DNA of 64,000 nucleotides from Auanema rhodensis (GCA_964057225.1 OZ059895.1:14198001-14262000), one strand, 5' to 3'; counted from the stretch's first letter, positions 41,247 through 55,900 are shown. Numbers and translations: made by a program. The notes: generated by a model from the sequence alone, not told the origin.

Positions 41247-44200
41247 TTAAACATAATGCTTATTTCTTCCCATTTTCTGAGTTTTATTTTCTATTGGTGG
41301 CCACATTAATGTGATTTCTGAGTGCAATGATTCTGGAGCCCAGTCTAAGTATTGCTCCAACAAAAAGTTTTCATCCTTATGAAATTCTTCGACAAGTGCA
41401 GCACGGGTACAAATCTGTAAAAAATTAAAATAAGGTTTAATCCAAAAATTTTTCAAAACTTACATCCTTTTCAATAAGAGCATTCAACAGATTTTCTGTT
41501 CTTTGTTGTAATTTAGCCCAGGACTTCACCATCGTAGTAGGGGGTGCTAATAATTTAGAAGAAAACTCAGCTAGCATAGGCAAAACCTTGAATACGTAGA
41601 CACGATTACGACATATTGTGCAATAGGTGACATACCTCTCCCTTTAATAAAAATTGACAGAAATATCTGTAATACATAATATCTTGATTGATTGGTCTAT
41701 CAGCTTTGTCAATTGCCCATTCCAGAGGACCAAATTTAACAGAAACACTTTTAACAATGCTATCACTTGTAGGACAATATCTAGAGTAAATAATCGATTT
41801 AAAGATATGATATGAGGCATAAGGTGCAACTCACCTAGGTTCAACATCTTTGTCCATAGTACCGAAATCACAATATGATTCAGCAAGCTTAGGGAACCAC
41901 TCAAAATCAACGGTCATAATAGTTTGCATACATTTTTTCTCTCCTTAAACAGAAAAAGTCACAAAAATGCATTAAGAAGAATATAACCTAGCTGTACAAT
42001 GTCCTGGTATAAGACATAATCAGGTTCTTCAGTATATATCACACTACATGGATCAATAAATACATACTCCTGTTTTGAAAAGTTAAAATTATTTTCTAAA
42101 TTCATGAAAAGTACCTTGAGTTTCATTGTTTGATAAGCTCCGCGAGGAACGTCCTCATCCGTAGCAGATCGGTCAACTCGCCTTGCTATTTGATCGGCAA
42201 GTCCAGCTACCATCATTTGGCTAAACAAACATCTTAGAAAATAATAAATGATTTATATACCGAAGCATTTGAGCTTGTGCTGGGGAAGGAGGAGCAAGTT
42301 TCAAATCAAGAGGGATGTTATCAGTGTCTTTGAAAGATGTGTTAACAATATTCGTAAGTTGAGTTCTCAATCTTCGGATTTCTGTCATAGCCTTAGCTCT
42401 GAGACCTATTTTACCACAGGCTTGAGCGTCCATCTTAAAAATCAAAACTGCTATTATAAATTAAAGAAATATAAAACCTCGTAGTCTTCGCTACAAGCTA
42501 CTGCTCTCATTAGTACTAATAAATCTCCTAGTCGTCTAGGAGCTCCCTATAAAAAATCCTCAAAAACAGAAATGATAAAGTGGCTTACGCTTCCACACCA
42601 TCCTCGTCTGAGTTTCAACACCTCAGTCATCATATTCTTAGTCTCTTCTTCAGTATCACCTCTCAGTGAGTATACTGGCACAAGAGGTTCTCTTACTAAA
42701 ACCGAGATATCATATTTCAGCAAAATATGAAATTCTCACCGGATAATGCTGCTATTAAACTTATAGCATGTGGCATCAGACCATGTTGATTTGCCATTGC
42801 AATGACTTTAGCATAGGCTGGTGAAAGGGGGAAAATAGATAATGTACGACCAAGAGTAGTAATACGAGCCTCAGTCTGTAAATGTCAAGAATAATGATCT
42901 GTTTATATCCCTTAGAGCCTACTTTTCCATTTCTGGTTGTAGTAGCTAGAGCATCTAATTTAATTAGTCGATTCTCAGCTGCTTCAAGAATTTCAGAATC
43001 TGGTGGTGAAGGGAAGGGGAAGTTTATTACCTGAATGTGCAATTGAACTATAATACTTGACCTAAACTAAACCTTCACAATATTCATGGACTTTAAATGA
43101 AGTACAAGTTGATCAGCAGGTTTATCTAAGATTTCAGGTCTTGAGAACTTTTGCAAGTCTTGGAAAATAGCAGATGAGAATAATCTGAAAATAATTCATA
43201 AAACTTTTAAAAAATTCAAATTCAAAAACATCCGTAATACATATCTACTACTTGAAAAGTACTATGTGTCATATCATAAAAAACTAAAATAAAATACCTA
43301 TAAGCATGACCAGCAGAAATTCTACCAGCTCGACCAGCTCTTTGGTCAGCAGAAGCTTGACTAATCCTAGATACAATAAACCTTGAGACTCCAGTTATGG
43401 GATCATAAAGTCTGAAGTAAATAATAATCAATATAATAAAATTTGATATAGTTACCGTCTTTTCTCGAAACCAGCGTCAACTACGTATTTTATTCCAGGA
43501 ATAGTCAAAGAGGTTTCAGCAACATTTGTAGAAATTACACAAAGTCTATAATTAATAAAATGAAAATAAACAAAGAAAGTCAAAGATGAACCGTGTTCCT
43601 TCAGGAATAGCTCCAAACACCCTCCGTTGTTTCTCCGAGGAGAGTAAGGAATACAGGGGAAGACAATACAGTGCACGAGCATCAGAAGGTGGAGGACCCA
43701 ATTTTGAATCCTGAAATAAATAGGTAATATTAGAAAATTATAAAAAAAAATGATAAACTCACTGAAATATCTTCATTGGCAAATTCTTCATCATAGTCGT
43801 CCCAAACATCTCCTCCGACTCCACTTTCAAGAAGATCTTCACCATCTACGTTTTCTATTTCCTAAAAACATGCAAAAGTTTAAAATATTATTTATAATTT
43901 GAGTCAAACATTCTGAGCAGTCTGTTGGAAATCTTCCAATTTTAAGTTTTTAACTTCTTCAATCTTTTTAGTTTTCCATTTCTTTCCTCCTTTGACAAGC
44001 ATTTCTCCCCCTTTCTTCTCGAATTGAATCTAAAACCCTTATATAGAGAAAGAAGAAGGCTAAGTTATACCGGATAACGAGCTATCAATTTATTAACAAG
44101 TTGGCGAACTTCTTGTTGTCCACTTACAAATATTAATATACCACCCTCAGGCAAGCTTTCATGAATTCGACAAGTCTAGAACAATGGAAGTAAAAATAAA

Positions 44201-46253
44201 CGAAAATGAAAATAATAACTTACTTTCCTAAATGCTAAACTCATGTAATCATCAGGAGTTTTCTTCTCAAAATGAACTGTAACAGGAAATTGACGAGCAT
44301 CAACCTTGATAACTTTTGGTTGGACAGTTGGGAATAACCTGAAACAAGATTTAAAATTTGGTTTCAATTGACACAATACCTTTTCTGTAGAAAATCTTCA
44401 AGTCGTAAAGTAGCAGACATAATAACAAGTCGAAGAGGATTGCTAGTTTTAGCTCGCAAAGGAGCAATTCTAGATAACATTCCAATGAGCACATCACTGT
44501 ACATGGATCTTTCGTGAGCTTCGTCAATCAGAATAGCGGAATATCTGGAATACAAGGAAATATCTTGTAAACATTAAGAAAACAAACTTTTTCAGCATTA
44601 TGTCTTTCTCCATTTCTTTCATTAGTACTCCATCAGTCATGAACAAAATTTTAGTATCATCATTTCGTGTTCCTTCATACCGAATCTGAATAAATCTAGC
44701 AGATGTAATAGTTAAATTAAAAATGCACTCACCTGGTAACTGACAATATTTGGTTGTCCTAATTCTTCTCCTACTCTTTGTGCCATTGAAATAGCAGCAA
44801 CTCGTCTAGGTTCAGTAATACCAATAATTTGACCATCACTAGCATAGCCAGCTTCATACAAAAACTGAGGGATTTGAGTAGTCTTTCCTGAACCTGTTTC
44901 TCCACAAACAACCGTTACCTTAAAACAAATAATTAGCATCATTACATATAGTAATTTGTAGTTTTGTAGCTTCTAACTTACAACATTCTCATTGATAGCT
45001 TCAACAATAGGAACTTCTTCACCATAAATTGGTAATTCCTTCCGCTTATTTTCAATTTCTTCTGAGCGCTGCACGAAAACGTGCTTCCTTTGGAAAATTT
45101 TATCATTAACTGGGAGAGCGTCCTATAATTTTACCATAAAACCACTAATTTCTATAAAAAATTTTTTTACTTGTTTTGAGTTTTCATCATCATCATCATC
45201 AGGTTCATCGGTTTTAGTTCCAACAATGATCTAAAATAAAAATTATATCAAGAATTAGCAACGATAAAGCAATACCCGACTCTTTTTCTGGTGGTGCCTA
45301 ACTTTTCGCTCCTCATCTAATCCTACATCACGATTCTCCATCAATAGAGCTTCATTAGCTTTTTGGATCTGAGAAACGAATATTAAAAAATTTTGAAATA
45401 TGGCAAAAAAACTCACCTCCTCAGTGCTCATGGCAGTTGTAGATTCTTCTGCGGTTTCATCTTCTTTGTCACAAGTTTTTTCTTTTTCTTCATTTTGTTT
45501 CTCTTCTTCTTCTAGTTCTACATCAGCAGCAGCATCTTCCTCATCTGATTCTTCGTCGTCAGTTGGATAATAATTTTCCTATTTGAGCAAAACTGATTAG
45601 AATCAATTAGAAAAAGCATACTTGTACACGGTCCTTTTGATGAACAGTTTCGGCAAGTTTAACTTTGCCCGAAAACGCTTTTAACTTTGAAGCGAATTGA
45701 GGCTCATCATGATCTTTTTGACTAAATGTTTGATGAAATAAATTTCCTAAGAACACCACTCACCCTCCATCTTTGTCTTGCATATGAACTGTTGAATTTA
45801 ATTGTTTTAACTTTTTAGGGTCTAACTGGTATTCAGCAAGTGAAGCGAATAATTCTTCTTGCTATATTATAGTCATTATTTAAATATAATTGTTCAAATA
45901 AGCTTACAGTAAGTTTATTCTGTTTTCTCTGTTGAACTGCGGCTAGTTGCCGCTTCATTTTTTTAGTTACCTACAACATTGCATTATAAATACATAAGAA
46001 AACAGTTTTTACCCTCTCCTTTTCCTTTTCTTTTGCATAATTTCTACTCTTTTTACCTCCAGTAGCATCTTTCTGAGCAAAAATATCCCGTTCAGCTTGC
46101 TTCTTTTTCGTTCCAATAATAAAATTTATGATCAACTCGCTGCAGCTTATTTGAAATACCTGGTATAATTATTAAATCACTTGATTGAGGATCAAGGACT
46201 AGATCAGATTCATCAACTAGTGGAGCAGTTTTCCTCTTTTTAGCTGCACTCAT
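41247..46253 (-). CDS. rha-2: DEAH-box RNA helicase, DHX37/Dhr1 type
   Basis: Starts [20 protein letters not shown], followed by the family's N-terminal DLIIIPGTKKKQ patch, a long charged region with an acidic tract ([12 protein letters not shown]), and then the helicase core: motif [15 protein letters not shown], Ia TEPRRVAA, motif II DEAH, motif III SATL, motif [13 protein letters not shown] and motif [12 protein letters not shown]2/OB-type C-terminal segments follow ([20 protein letters not shown]), ending in an extended tail to TAA at 41249. The text matches DHX37 (yeast Dhr1), which displaces U3 snoRNA during small-subunit rRNA processing in the nucleolus. It is split by many introns of about 45-70 nt. 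It sits 250 bp upstream of ASCC2 on the same strand. All catalytic motifs look intact. Confidence 0.95.
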
Positions 46254-48851
46254 TCTAAACTATATCAATATTGTAAAAATATTAATAATTAAAAAATATG
46301 AAAGAAAAGTTAGAAATTTTAATATTTTTTAATAAATACGCAATTTCCCGTCAAAAAAATAATACTAACCATTTTCAACTTTAAAGTTTTTCTAAAAAAC
46401 CTATTTAAATGGAGTATATTTAATGGTAATTTTGAAATAAACTATATTTCTTAAACAAAAAAAAAACATTATGTGAAAATTTTTATTACTATCCACACAT
46501 TATAAATCATCTAAGCTTGACAAATTCATCTTCTTTCCGCTGAGCCATTGAATGAGCCAGACAAGAAAGCCCGAGTTGCTTGGATATTGAATATTAAGGG
46601 AGAGTTATGAAATCTTTTTCTAAATATTATTGGGGAATCTGAATTCTTTTGGAAGCTCTTTAATATGCATGAATTTTCACTGTTTAATTTAATAGTACAT
46701 GTATAATATATAATAAAGTTCTAAATAAAAACTTTAATTGCTATTAGAATTTTTCTTTAAATTCTTGATGTTTGATAATTAATTTGAATTTTGTTAATGA
46801 GTTATTATATGAGTATAAATAAAAAATTTGTTTTTTTCTCGTATACAACCAGCTATTTTATTCAAGTCTAACTAATATTAGTTGGCAATAAGAATTTAAC
46901 TTCGTGAAAAATTCCGATTGTTTTGTTATCCGACATATTTTGCAAATAGCAATACTCTTATCATTTCAATCTGTTCTATTTTGAAATAGAAATTATTGAA
47001 TGTGAGGTAATTTTTCTTTCTTTGTATCTATTTAAGCTTATGCTTGTATGTATTGAATCACTTTTTTCTATATATTTACTATGAATTCTAAACATTTTAC
47101 AACCAAGAAATGAACACTGGTTAGATATTTGGTTGGCTACATCATGGATGAATCTTCTCTTTTTTTAAATTTATAATGTCTCATAGTACGATCAAATTTC
47201 ACAGAATTCAAAATGAATTCTGTTGGAATATATATACTGGCTAAGAAACATTGAAGATTCAACGAATCGAAAACGTAGTTTTCCCATATTTTGGAAATAA
47301 TTGTTTGGTGTAAGGTTTACAATACAATTCTGAAAGAAAGATGCTTCGCTCGTGGATGAATTTCAAAACTAATCAGGCTACTTCCTCTTGTTCAGTCATT
47401 TGAACCACCAGTATGTCTGATTTTCCGAAATGAAACGAAGTTTTTGGCTATTTTTAACGACAAAAATAGACGATTCGAAAAGGTTTCTTTAACATGTTGC
47501 GTGAAAAAAGTGATTTTCGTCCTCAACATTACCTTAACAACTAACATTTAAGTGTCATTTCCTATTTATTTCTGCATGATAACACATTGTTGTGTAAATA
47601 CTGAAAAATTAATTTCTGAGTTTCTGCAGCGCCATAGTTCCAAAATAAGGAAAATTTCAAACGGAACAAGACAGATATGTTCCCAAATAATTTATTTCAC
47701 AGCTTTTTTAAGTGGCGCAAGTTAGAAATTCTATAGGTCTGTTCTTCTTCTCTTTATCTCAATTTACATTTTGCTAAAATAGAGAAGTTGGCTGGCATGT
47801 GAAAAGACGATAGTCCTTAACTCCTTTGAAATGAAAAAACTCGGAGTTACTGAAGTTTGACGACGTATAACATGCTTTTGAACGATTAAATGAGGCAGAA
47901 TAAACATCCGACAATACAATTTTGTGGTTCATCTTTCTGGAATAACACTGAAGAGACTAAAATTTTGTGGCAATAGCCAGGAGTCCTAATTATTCGTTTT
48001 TGTGGAAAGAATTCGTTGTTATAGCAGAATATATGCAGCTGGTTCGACGGTTTGTTGTTACTACTTTCAATTTCTTTTGAATATTGTTCATATTTTGCGT
48101 CTCCTTGCCTAGTCTTCGAGTACATCTCCCTCTCAACACACCAGTAGAAATTGAAGATTTCCGACTTTTCTGACTTATAGCTTAGCTGACATCAATTAGA
48201 GGCTTGTCACTATTTAGGACAAATTGCTTTGACATAGAAATTCGCCGCCAAAAGACTTTTATTTTCTTACAGTTATGAGCATCCTAAGCTTTGTTCCGTG
48301 ATTGAAGGCTTTTTCGGCTACAAATCTAATATTCCAGATTCCAATTCAATTTTTTTTGACCTTATCGTTTTCTACAACTTTCAACTTACTACTATTCAAC
48401 TGAAGAATCTTATCATGTTGTTCATCTAATATGATTGTCGTCGTCGGCTACATAGTAGTTGGACTTGTCAATCGACTGCCTAACTGAAGAGCTCGAGTAC
48501 TTCACCAAGTATTGAGCATCATATGTAGTCATGAGTTGGATGAGTCTTTTCTCGTTCTTTCCCCATCCTCCTCAACGTCGTCGTCATCATCATCATCATC
48601 ATCATCATCATCAACAACATCTGAATTGATCTAAAGAAGTTGAAACAGCTCCGCCTCCTTTTCGCATCTCTCTCAATACTTTTTTCCTTTCCTGTGTCTA
48701 ACTGCAAGAAATGTCATTTTTGTCTCGCACAAATGCGTTTATTCTCAATCTGAAAGCTTATTCCACTTGTTTGTATCTGAAATCCCTTAGCGCTTTATAC
48801 TTCATCATGATGATCATTTTCAAGTATTCATTCACTTCCTTGCACGTAGCT

Positions 48852-48865
48852 ACATGACGTCATGT
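48852..48865. promoter_or_regulatory. CRE-like palindrome ACATGACGTCATGT
   Basis: A perfect 14-bp palindrome around TGACGTCA. It extends the same core as the site at 7154 by one base pair on each side. It sits in the long non-coding stretch, 2.6 kb from the DHX37 start and 10 kb from the channel gene. bZIP binding is inferred from motif only. Confidence 0.35.
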
Positions 48866-50544
48866 GTTCCTGTGTGAGTAACATGGCCACTGAGAATTCC
48901 TGCAGAGAACGGTAGCAGAGCAAACGCAGCAAAATCTTTGACGCTGCTGTCTGATATCAGATTATAGCTTTTGATATGTCTTAATCTTCAAGCTCAAGTT
49001 GTTTATTAAAACTTCAGAACATGTATGTATATATTTTCTGTTTTTTCCTTTTTAGCAATAGGAAATTGGTTGCATGCAGTGTCTTGATAAACTAACGATG
49101 AATTTAACCAATAAAGCCTCTTTTAAAGAATTTAAATAAATTCTTCACTTATTACTATTTTCTCATATTATATTGAGTATTTCTTGAGTTTTCTGTTTAT
49201 TTTTCAATTTGTTCATCAACAGTTTTCTCAGCTTAACCAGCATTCATACGCTTCCGCCTTAGTTTTTTCTTGAAATTGACATATCTTCTACAAGCTCACT
49301 ACTAGGAGCTGTGACATTTTTCTTGACTTTTTTCCAAAATAAACATGAAGTTTTCTCATTTTCGGTTTCAACTTAACTTCCAGCTGAAGAGGCGGTACTG
49401 GTTCTATTGGTTTTCTCGCCCTTGTTCGGATTTATTTCATTTTCTTGAAAGTTGCTTTGATATATCCACTTGTTGTTAAGATCACGAAACGAAATAGAGC
49501 GCTTGCTAACGGTTTGCTGACAGCCGTCAAACATAATTTCAATGGGTTACATCTTGAAGAAGCTTCGATTGCTTCATAACTCGTGATTCGACATTTAATT
49601 AAAAATTTAAAAAATGCTTGCAGTTCTATATTCTATTGTCTCCATTCCTTTTTGCTTTTCAGATTTTTTGCTCGCATTTTCGTAACTTCGTGCAGCTATT
49701 GCATTCTCAAAGATATATTCAGATCAAAGACAAAAATCTGATGAATGACGAAGTATTGACGGTGATGAGCAGAATGAATGAGACCAAGGGCGCAAGAGCA
49801 AATTTGCATCAAGAAGGGTTGTGAAAATCTGAAAATCAAAGAATGTTTGAGTCGAAGTAGTACATAGTACGTATTAGAGATGTGAATGCTTTATTCAGTA
49901 ATTGTCAGTAGTAAGGTTAGCGTCTGCGTCTTAAATCTCAGATTTTCACTGATTCGTCTTTCATTTCCTTCCTTCTCTTCATTACATCAAATCATGATTT
50001 CTCAAACTTTGAAGAGAGATCAGAAAGTTTTTTTCAAGAAATATGTCTTTCTTTCTATTTTAATCTTAGAAAATATTTGGTCAACCTTAACTCATTTCAT
50101 TTCTTTTATTGATAAAAAGTAAACATTCCATAATATCTACTAGATTCTGTTCAATTCAGCTATAAAAAGTATTAAATGAAACTAATTTCTTTTTTTTCTC
50201 TCTTTAGTTTGCTTATTAAACAAAAGAAGAAGACATTGCCTGCATGATGTTTAAGTAAAATGAGCCTTGCCTCAACTAGCAGTGGCAATATGATCTTACA
50301 AAGTTCGTTGTAGTTCATCGGTAGCAAGCCACCAGCACCACACATGCAAATTATTATATTTTTTCAAATAAAATTAAGGTATTACATTAAAATGAAATTA
50401 TATTTTTCCCCTTTTTCTAATTAAATTTATTCCGCTAGATAATTGAACACTGAAAAATTTGTTTGTTCTCTGATGTTGACCTGTTTGTGTTTGTATTCAT
50501 AAATATAAAATAAAAAAATTTTCTTTCAACCATTCCGTTTGGGC

Positions 50545-50581
<37 letters not shown>

Positions 50582-52950
50582 TGAGGGTGGCACGCGTGAA
50601 ATTTTCATTTGAACGTCGCTGTCAGAGGTGAACGGTTGTGTTTGCAGGTAACATCATTCTCCTATTCTTTGCTTATTGTTTATATTTTCTTTTTTTTGTT
50701 TCTTTTGTTATTTCATACCTTTGTCGTAATGTAACGTTATATTATATTACTTTTTTTTCTCTATTCTTACTGCAGCTTCTGACCTGTAATCAAAGATGAT
50801 TCCGAAGCCTTCGGTTCAATGAACCCATCTGACTTAGCCAGCCAATCTGTTTTTCCATTTCAAAGCTGTGAAATAGAGAAAACATCAACAACAGCAATAA
50901 TATTACTATATATGGCTCTGCATGGCTAATAAGTCGATTGGCGGACGGAAATAGCTGAGAATTCTGCTTCAAAAAAAAAAGAAAAAAAGAAAAAAAAGCT
51001 AGCTTGGAAATGAAACAGAGGGATGATAGCAGCCTCATATTTACCGATTCCGTAAAAAGCTGGCGACGCTAAATGAATTAACCTGCTCTCTGTGCATTTT
51101 ATTTTGCTCCAAACTGATTGTCTCTTTATTAACATTTCTAAAGCATATTCGAAATACTTGACACCGTTGAGAAACTTCTTCGCTCTCACGTTTGATTATG
51201 AATTTTTCATTAAGTTTGAGATGAAGTATCTCATGCTTTGTGATCTTTCTCCGATCCCATTTCTTTTATTCAATTCCTTTATATTTCTTTTTAACCAATT
51301 ATTTCCTTTCCCCGCGGTTAATCTCCATTGAAATTTGCCCAAGCTTGTTCATTCTTGCCAATATTATATGGATCATGAGCGTTTCATATTTAGATTTTCT
51401 TGGTTTATTATAATTTCAACAGAGTCTGAGCAAATTCACGTTTCTCCAATGGATTGAAAGATTCTGGGAATACAAGTTTTGGGTTGAGAGGCTGTGACTG
51501 AGCAAGCTAGGGGAGTGTCGAGAGACAAGAAGCATTTGTGGAACTTTAATAATAGAAGAAGGAGATCTCCATCTATGGTTTGAGCTTTCTCGAAAGAGAG
51601 GACACACGCATACACAAACTCTTTAGATTCCTAAATCAACTATACCCACAGAACTTTCTTAATCTGCCTCTTTTCCCATTTCGTTTTTGAGTTGTCTATC
51701 TTCTGAACTCTGAAACTCTGTCCAGCAACTCAAATCTGGCCAAGTCCTTTAGTTTTTGAATTTTATTTCCTCTTAGAACGTCATATAATAAATCTTTTAC
51801 TCTGCGAGGAGACTTTATGATCAATAGGCGATTAGTTCTAGAATTTTTCAGTTTGCAAAATCTTAATTCATTCTATAAACGTGCATTTATCTATTACCAT
51901 GTTCACTCTTCTCCCAAATTTTGCCATATTTTGAGGAGATTGGACTAGCCTTGAGTCTTTCCAATTCAGCTTTCATGTTTCAACAACTGAATCAAACAGG
52001 ACATAATGTACAGTAGGAAGTAACACTTTCTCTCAACAAATTTTGTCCTTTAATGGTCAATTGCTTGATGAAGTTCAACTTTTATTGAAAGGCTATGTCT
52101 GCTGTTACCACGAAAAAACTGAGATTAGGACTTTTCCCTCAAGCCGTTTTTTCAGAAAATCTTAATTTTTTTGTAAATATAACGTTCTACATTATGGAAA
52201 TTGTTGTGAGTAACAAGAAAGGCAACCATATATTGATGATGGCAATTCGCCGTGGGACCTGAAGATATGCTGAAACTACCTCCACATATGGCAGTCAGCT
52301 CTGTCTTCGTCTTCTTCTTTCCAAAGCGCTTTATCTTTTTCCATTTTAGCTTTTCACACTTTTTGAGTCTTGAGACTCGTCAGTCATTTTATGTGATTAG
52401 TTGGCTAAATTTTTGTGTTTTGTATCTACTAATACTTCATCATTATGAATCTACATAGATAAATGTTCCTGTTTTTTTGCTGAAAAATAGCGAATGATTA
52501 CGATACGTTCCTTGTAGTATCTGCATAATTTACTTATTCATTTTCCTTTAGTTACGTAGTTATAATCTTTAAATGTTTGATTAGGTTTCTGCTGATTTTA
52601 ATGGATATTATGAGCATAGTTTATAAGCATGAAAGCATAATCAATGATCGTTAAGTAGTTTATTAATGTGAACTTAACTATGCGATGAACCTCTTTTTTT
52701 ATTTTCTTTTTCACATCAAAACTTCAGATTTCTTACTTTCACTTACTATCTTTGAAATCTTTTCGTGTGTGATTTTAAATGAAGTTGGACGAAATCGCGT
52801 GTTTGAGGGCTAAGTACCTGCTAGGCATGCTGCTCATAATCATTTATATGAGAAATTATTCTTTGATGTTGAGGCCTGATGCTAGAACTGAATGAGAGTT
52901 GTAGGAACCGCTAAGATGAACTAGGAAGACTACTGAAGTGAATTGAGTGA

Positions 52951-52955
<5 letters not shown>

Positions 52956-52991
<36 letters not shown>
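52956..52991. repeat. GA dinucleotide microsatellite
   Basis: About 18 uninterrupted GA units. Other simple repeats in the same non-coding stretch are TG at 50549-50577 (about 14 units), TCA at 48583-48612 and an imperfect GA/GAAA tract at about 54090-54130. Confidence 0.95.
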
Positions 52992-52994
<3 letters not shown>

Positions 52995-55900
52995 TAAAAG
53001 TAGCTTCAATATGACAGCTCTATAGAGGGCAATGTCAACTGATCCTCAGCTTCATCCTGGAGATTTCGTCTTTATTTTATGTCTGTCACCGTCCATCCAT
53101 CATCATCGTCTAACCTGACGCCAGTCAATGTCTTCGACGTCCTCGAAACTTCAAATGATTTTCTCTCCTCTTAAACATTTTACCTCATAGCTCTATCATA
53201 AGAGCGTGTCAAAATTCTATCCCTGCTTGTTTTGTTTCCAAATTTTTTTTTGACAAGATTATATTTCGAACCTTTAGCGATTTTTTTCTCAAAAGTTTAC
53301 ATTTCAATTAGCTACTCTTTGATGTCTTGTTTTCTTTTTTCTTCTCAAATATTCATCCTATTTGATTTCATCTAAACAAAGATGTCTACCAGACTACTCT
53401 TAGATATTATTCTGATTCTGTTTCCCTTTGTTTTTCACTTTTTCTTTCCTTTGATCTCATATTCTTTTTTTCTTTTTATTTTTATTAACAATAAATCATA
53501 AGATCAATGCTTTCAATTCTTTCTATTTGATTCACATATTTTGATTTTGAAGCAATTGTCCCGAATTTACTGCTGTGTCTCATCTAAAATCATTGGTTCG
53601 CCTATCAATTACAATCATTTTTTTCTTTTAAAAACCTGGACTTCTTGACAAAACAAGGTTCATTCAGACAACCTGACGACAATAATGATGGCTCAAGGCT
53701 CCGAAGGGAACTAATAATGATGTGAGTTAGTGACATAAGCAAGAGTTTTTTCACCAATCCTGAAAATGATTTGATCTATTTTTCTCTAAATTTCTCTTAT
53801 ACTTTTTTCTTTTTCTCATTATTTACTATATCTAATAGTAGAAATATTTAACTTATATGTATAGTTAAGCTTATATTTTCATGAGAATATTCAGATTTTT
53901 TTTAATTTAATTGTTTGAAAGAAAAAGTTTTGTTGTAATTTTGAAAAAGGTTTCCTTACAGTTTTACCTGCATAATCAACTCTTATATCACTTGTTCACT
54001 GATTATAATTTCGGTTTGAGTTGAGATGATTGAGAAAATGTGGTTAAGATAGATAGAAAAAGTGAAAGAAAAAGAAGACTGAGGTATATATAGAGAGAGA
54101 GAAATAGAAAGAGAAAGAGAGAGAGAGAAAGATAGAAAAGGGGAATGGGAAAGAGACATCTGCTAAGCTTCTCCTCCCATTTTGCTCTCCTCCTATCTTC
54201 TATGCTTGACCCACTCAATATGTAAGAAAGTAGTTCCTTCTATCTCATCTGTTATCTCTTCTGTTCTATTCATTCATCGTCTCATGGTTTAACAATTTTT
54301 TTCATTTCTCTTAATCTTCTAATTTTACTTCAAACAAATAATGTCATAATCACGACTGATATGTTCAAATCTTTTTTTTCTTTTCTGTCGGCAACATCTG
54401 AAAGTAGTCTAACTTTGACCACCGACTGCTTTATTTTTTCTCTTCTTCTTCAAGTCTTAAAACGAAATATAGCCTAAAGATGATCGTTAATACTGAAAAA
54501 AGGCTGAACGGGTGGCTCTGAAGGAATTTCTTCTCATAAGCGTTATTACTACTACTACGGCTTTACCTCTATTGTTTCATCTTTTGAACATCCAACCAAG
54601 AATGTTTTCTCTCAAATGCTAATGTCATGTTGTTTGTAAGCATATTCACTGTACTTTATCCCTCCGAATTCTCAGGACCTTCCCTCCCATTTTTTCTATT
54701 TCTAATCCCTACTTTGTTAATATTCTTCTGTTTCCTATACGTTGTTTTGTGTTTAGTTTTGTTGACAGAAGTGATGAATCAGTCCTTCCTTGCCTCTCCA
54801 AATGTATATGAGCAAATCTCACGAAAAATCGGCAAAGCTCCGATACTTACTGTTTCTTTCGTTTGGTTTGCATTCTTATTCTCCCTGAAGGCCCTGAGGC
54901 CATACATTGTCGAAAACCACTCTTTTCGCCCCATCTGGAGCACACTAGCCCACCCGGAACGTTTATGATGGCCAATAGAAGCTGAAATTTTGGTATTGGC
55001 CAGTGTTTGCCTGAACTGCCTGACATATAGATACATCTTGATTTTATTTTCCAAAACATTCAAACAAACTATCTCATATCACTCATGTGATTTACCGCAA
55101 AATCATATCCAGTTTCTATCTCAAGAACATCATTTTGACTATGCTTGTTAATCATAAAGGACAAGCTTAACTTGTCATGTTTAATCTCTTCTTCTTTCTT
55201 TCTTTTTTTCATAATTTTCTACTTTGTCATATGTACATACACACATATCATTTCTTCTGATAGTCATCTGCTGATGTGGAATGAATACGTTGATACAGAT
55301 TCCAATAGAAACAGCACGTATTGAATTTCAAGAGATAAGATAGATAGATGTCCTTTTCATTTTGTAAAAGTAGTCTGAACTAGACAAGCATACTCTATTC
55401 TACAAACTTTCATCTATATTTTGTGATTTAAATTTATTTTTTAAAATTCATTTAGAAGCAGTACCTACTCCTAACTTCTCACTCCGGCCTGGCTATTCCT
55501 CATTTTCAAAATGTTATTTGTTGGTTTTAGTTTGAGTTGGTTTTCTTTTCAACTAAGTTCATAATTCAGTTCAGTAACAGATATATGAATAGCCAAGACA
55601 ACAAGAGAAGTTTGTCTAAGCTTCTCTTAGTTGAGTTACATGCTCAAAGAAAAGATTACTATACCTGTCACTTAAAATCAAGATTATTGTCATTTACCTT
55701 GAGAAATGTTAAAGAAAGCGTTAATATACTCGTATTCATTTGGCTGATTTCAAGAAGTCTGCATAGCAGCTGATGCTTCATGTATATGTTAAGCATAGTT
55801 TTCATATTTAAAAAAAAAAAAAAAAGAATTTCACATTCAATTGTGATGTAGAAAAATTTATTAAAAATTTCTTCTCCATCCCATCGGGCAGTTGTGGAAC

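Noticed and set aside
48519-48707. A 62-codon minus frame with Met and Thr runs
   Set aside because: It is a translation of the TCA microsatellite.
54003-54218. A minus-strand frame rich in Leu, Ser and Phe
   Set aside because: It translates the GA/GAAA simple-repeat tract.
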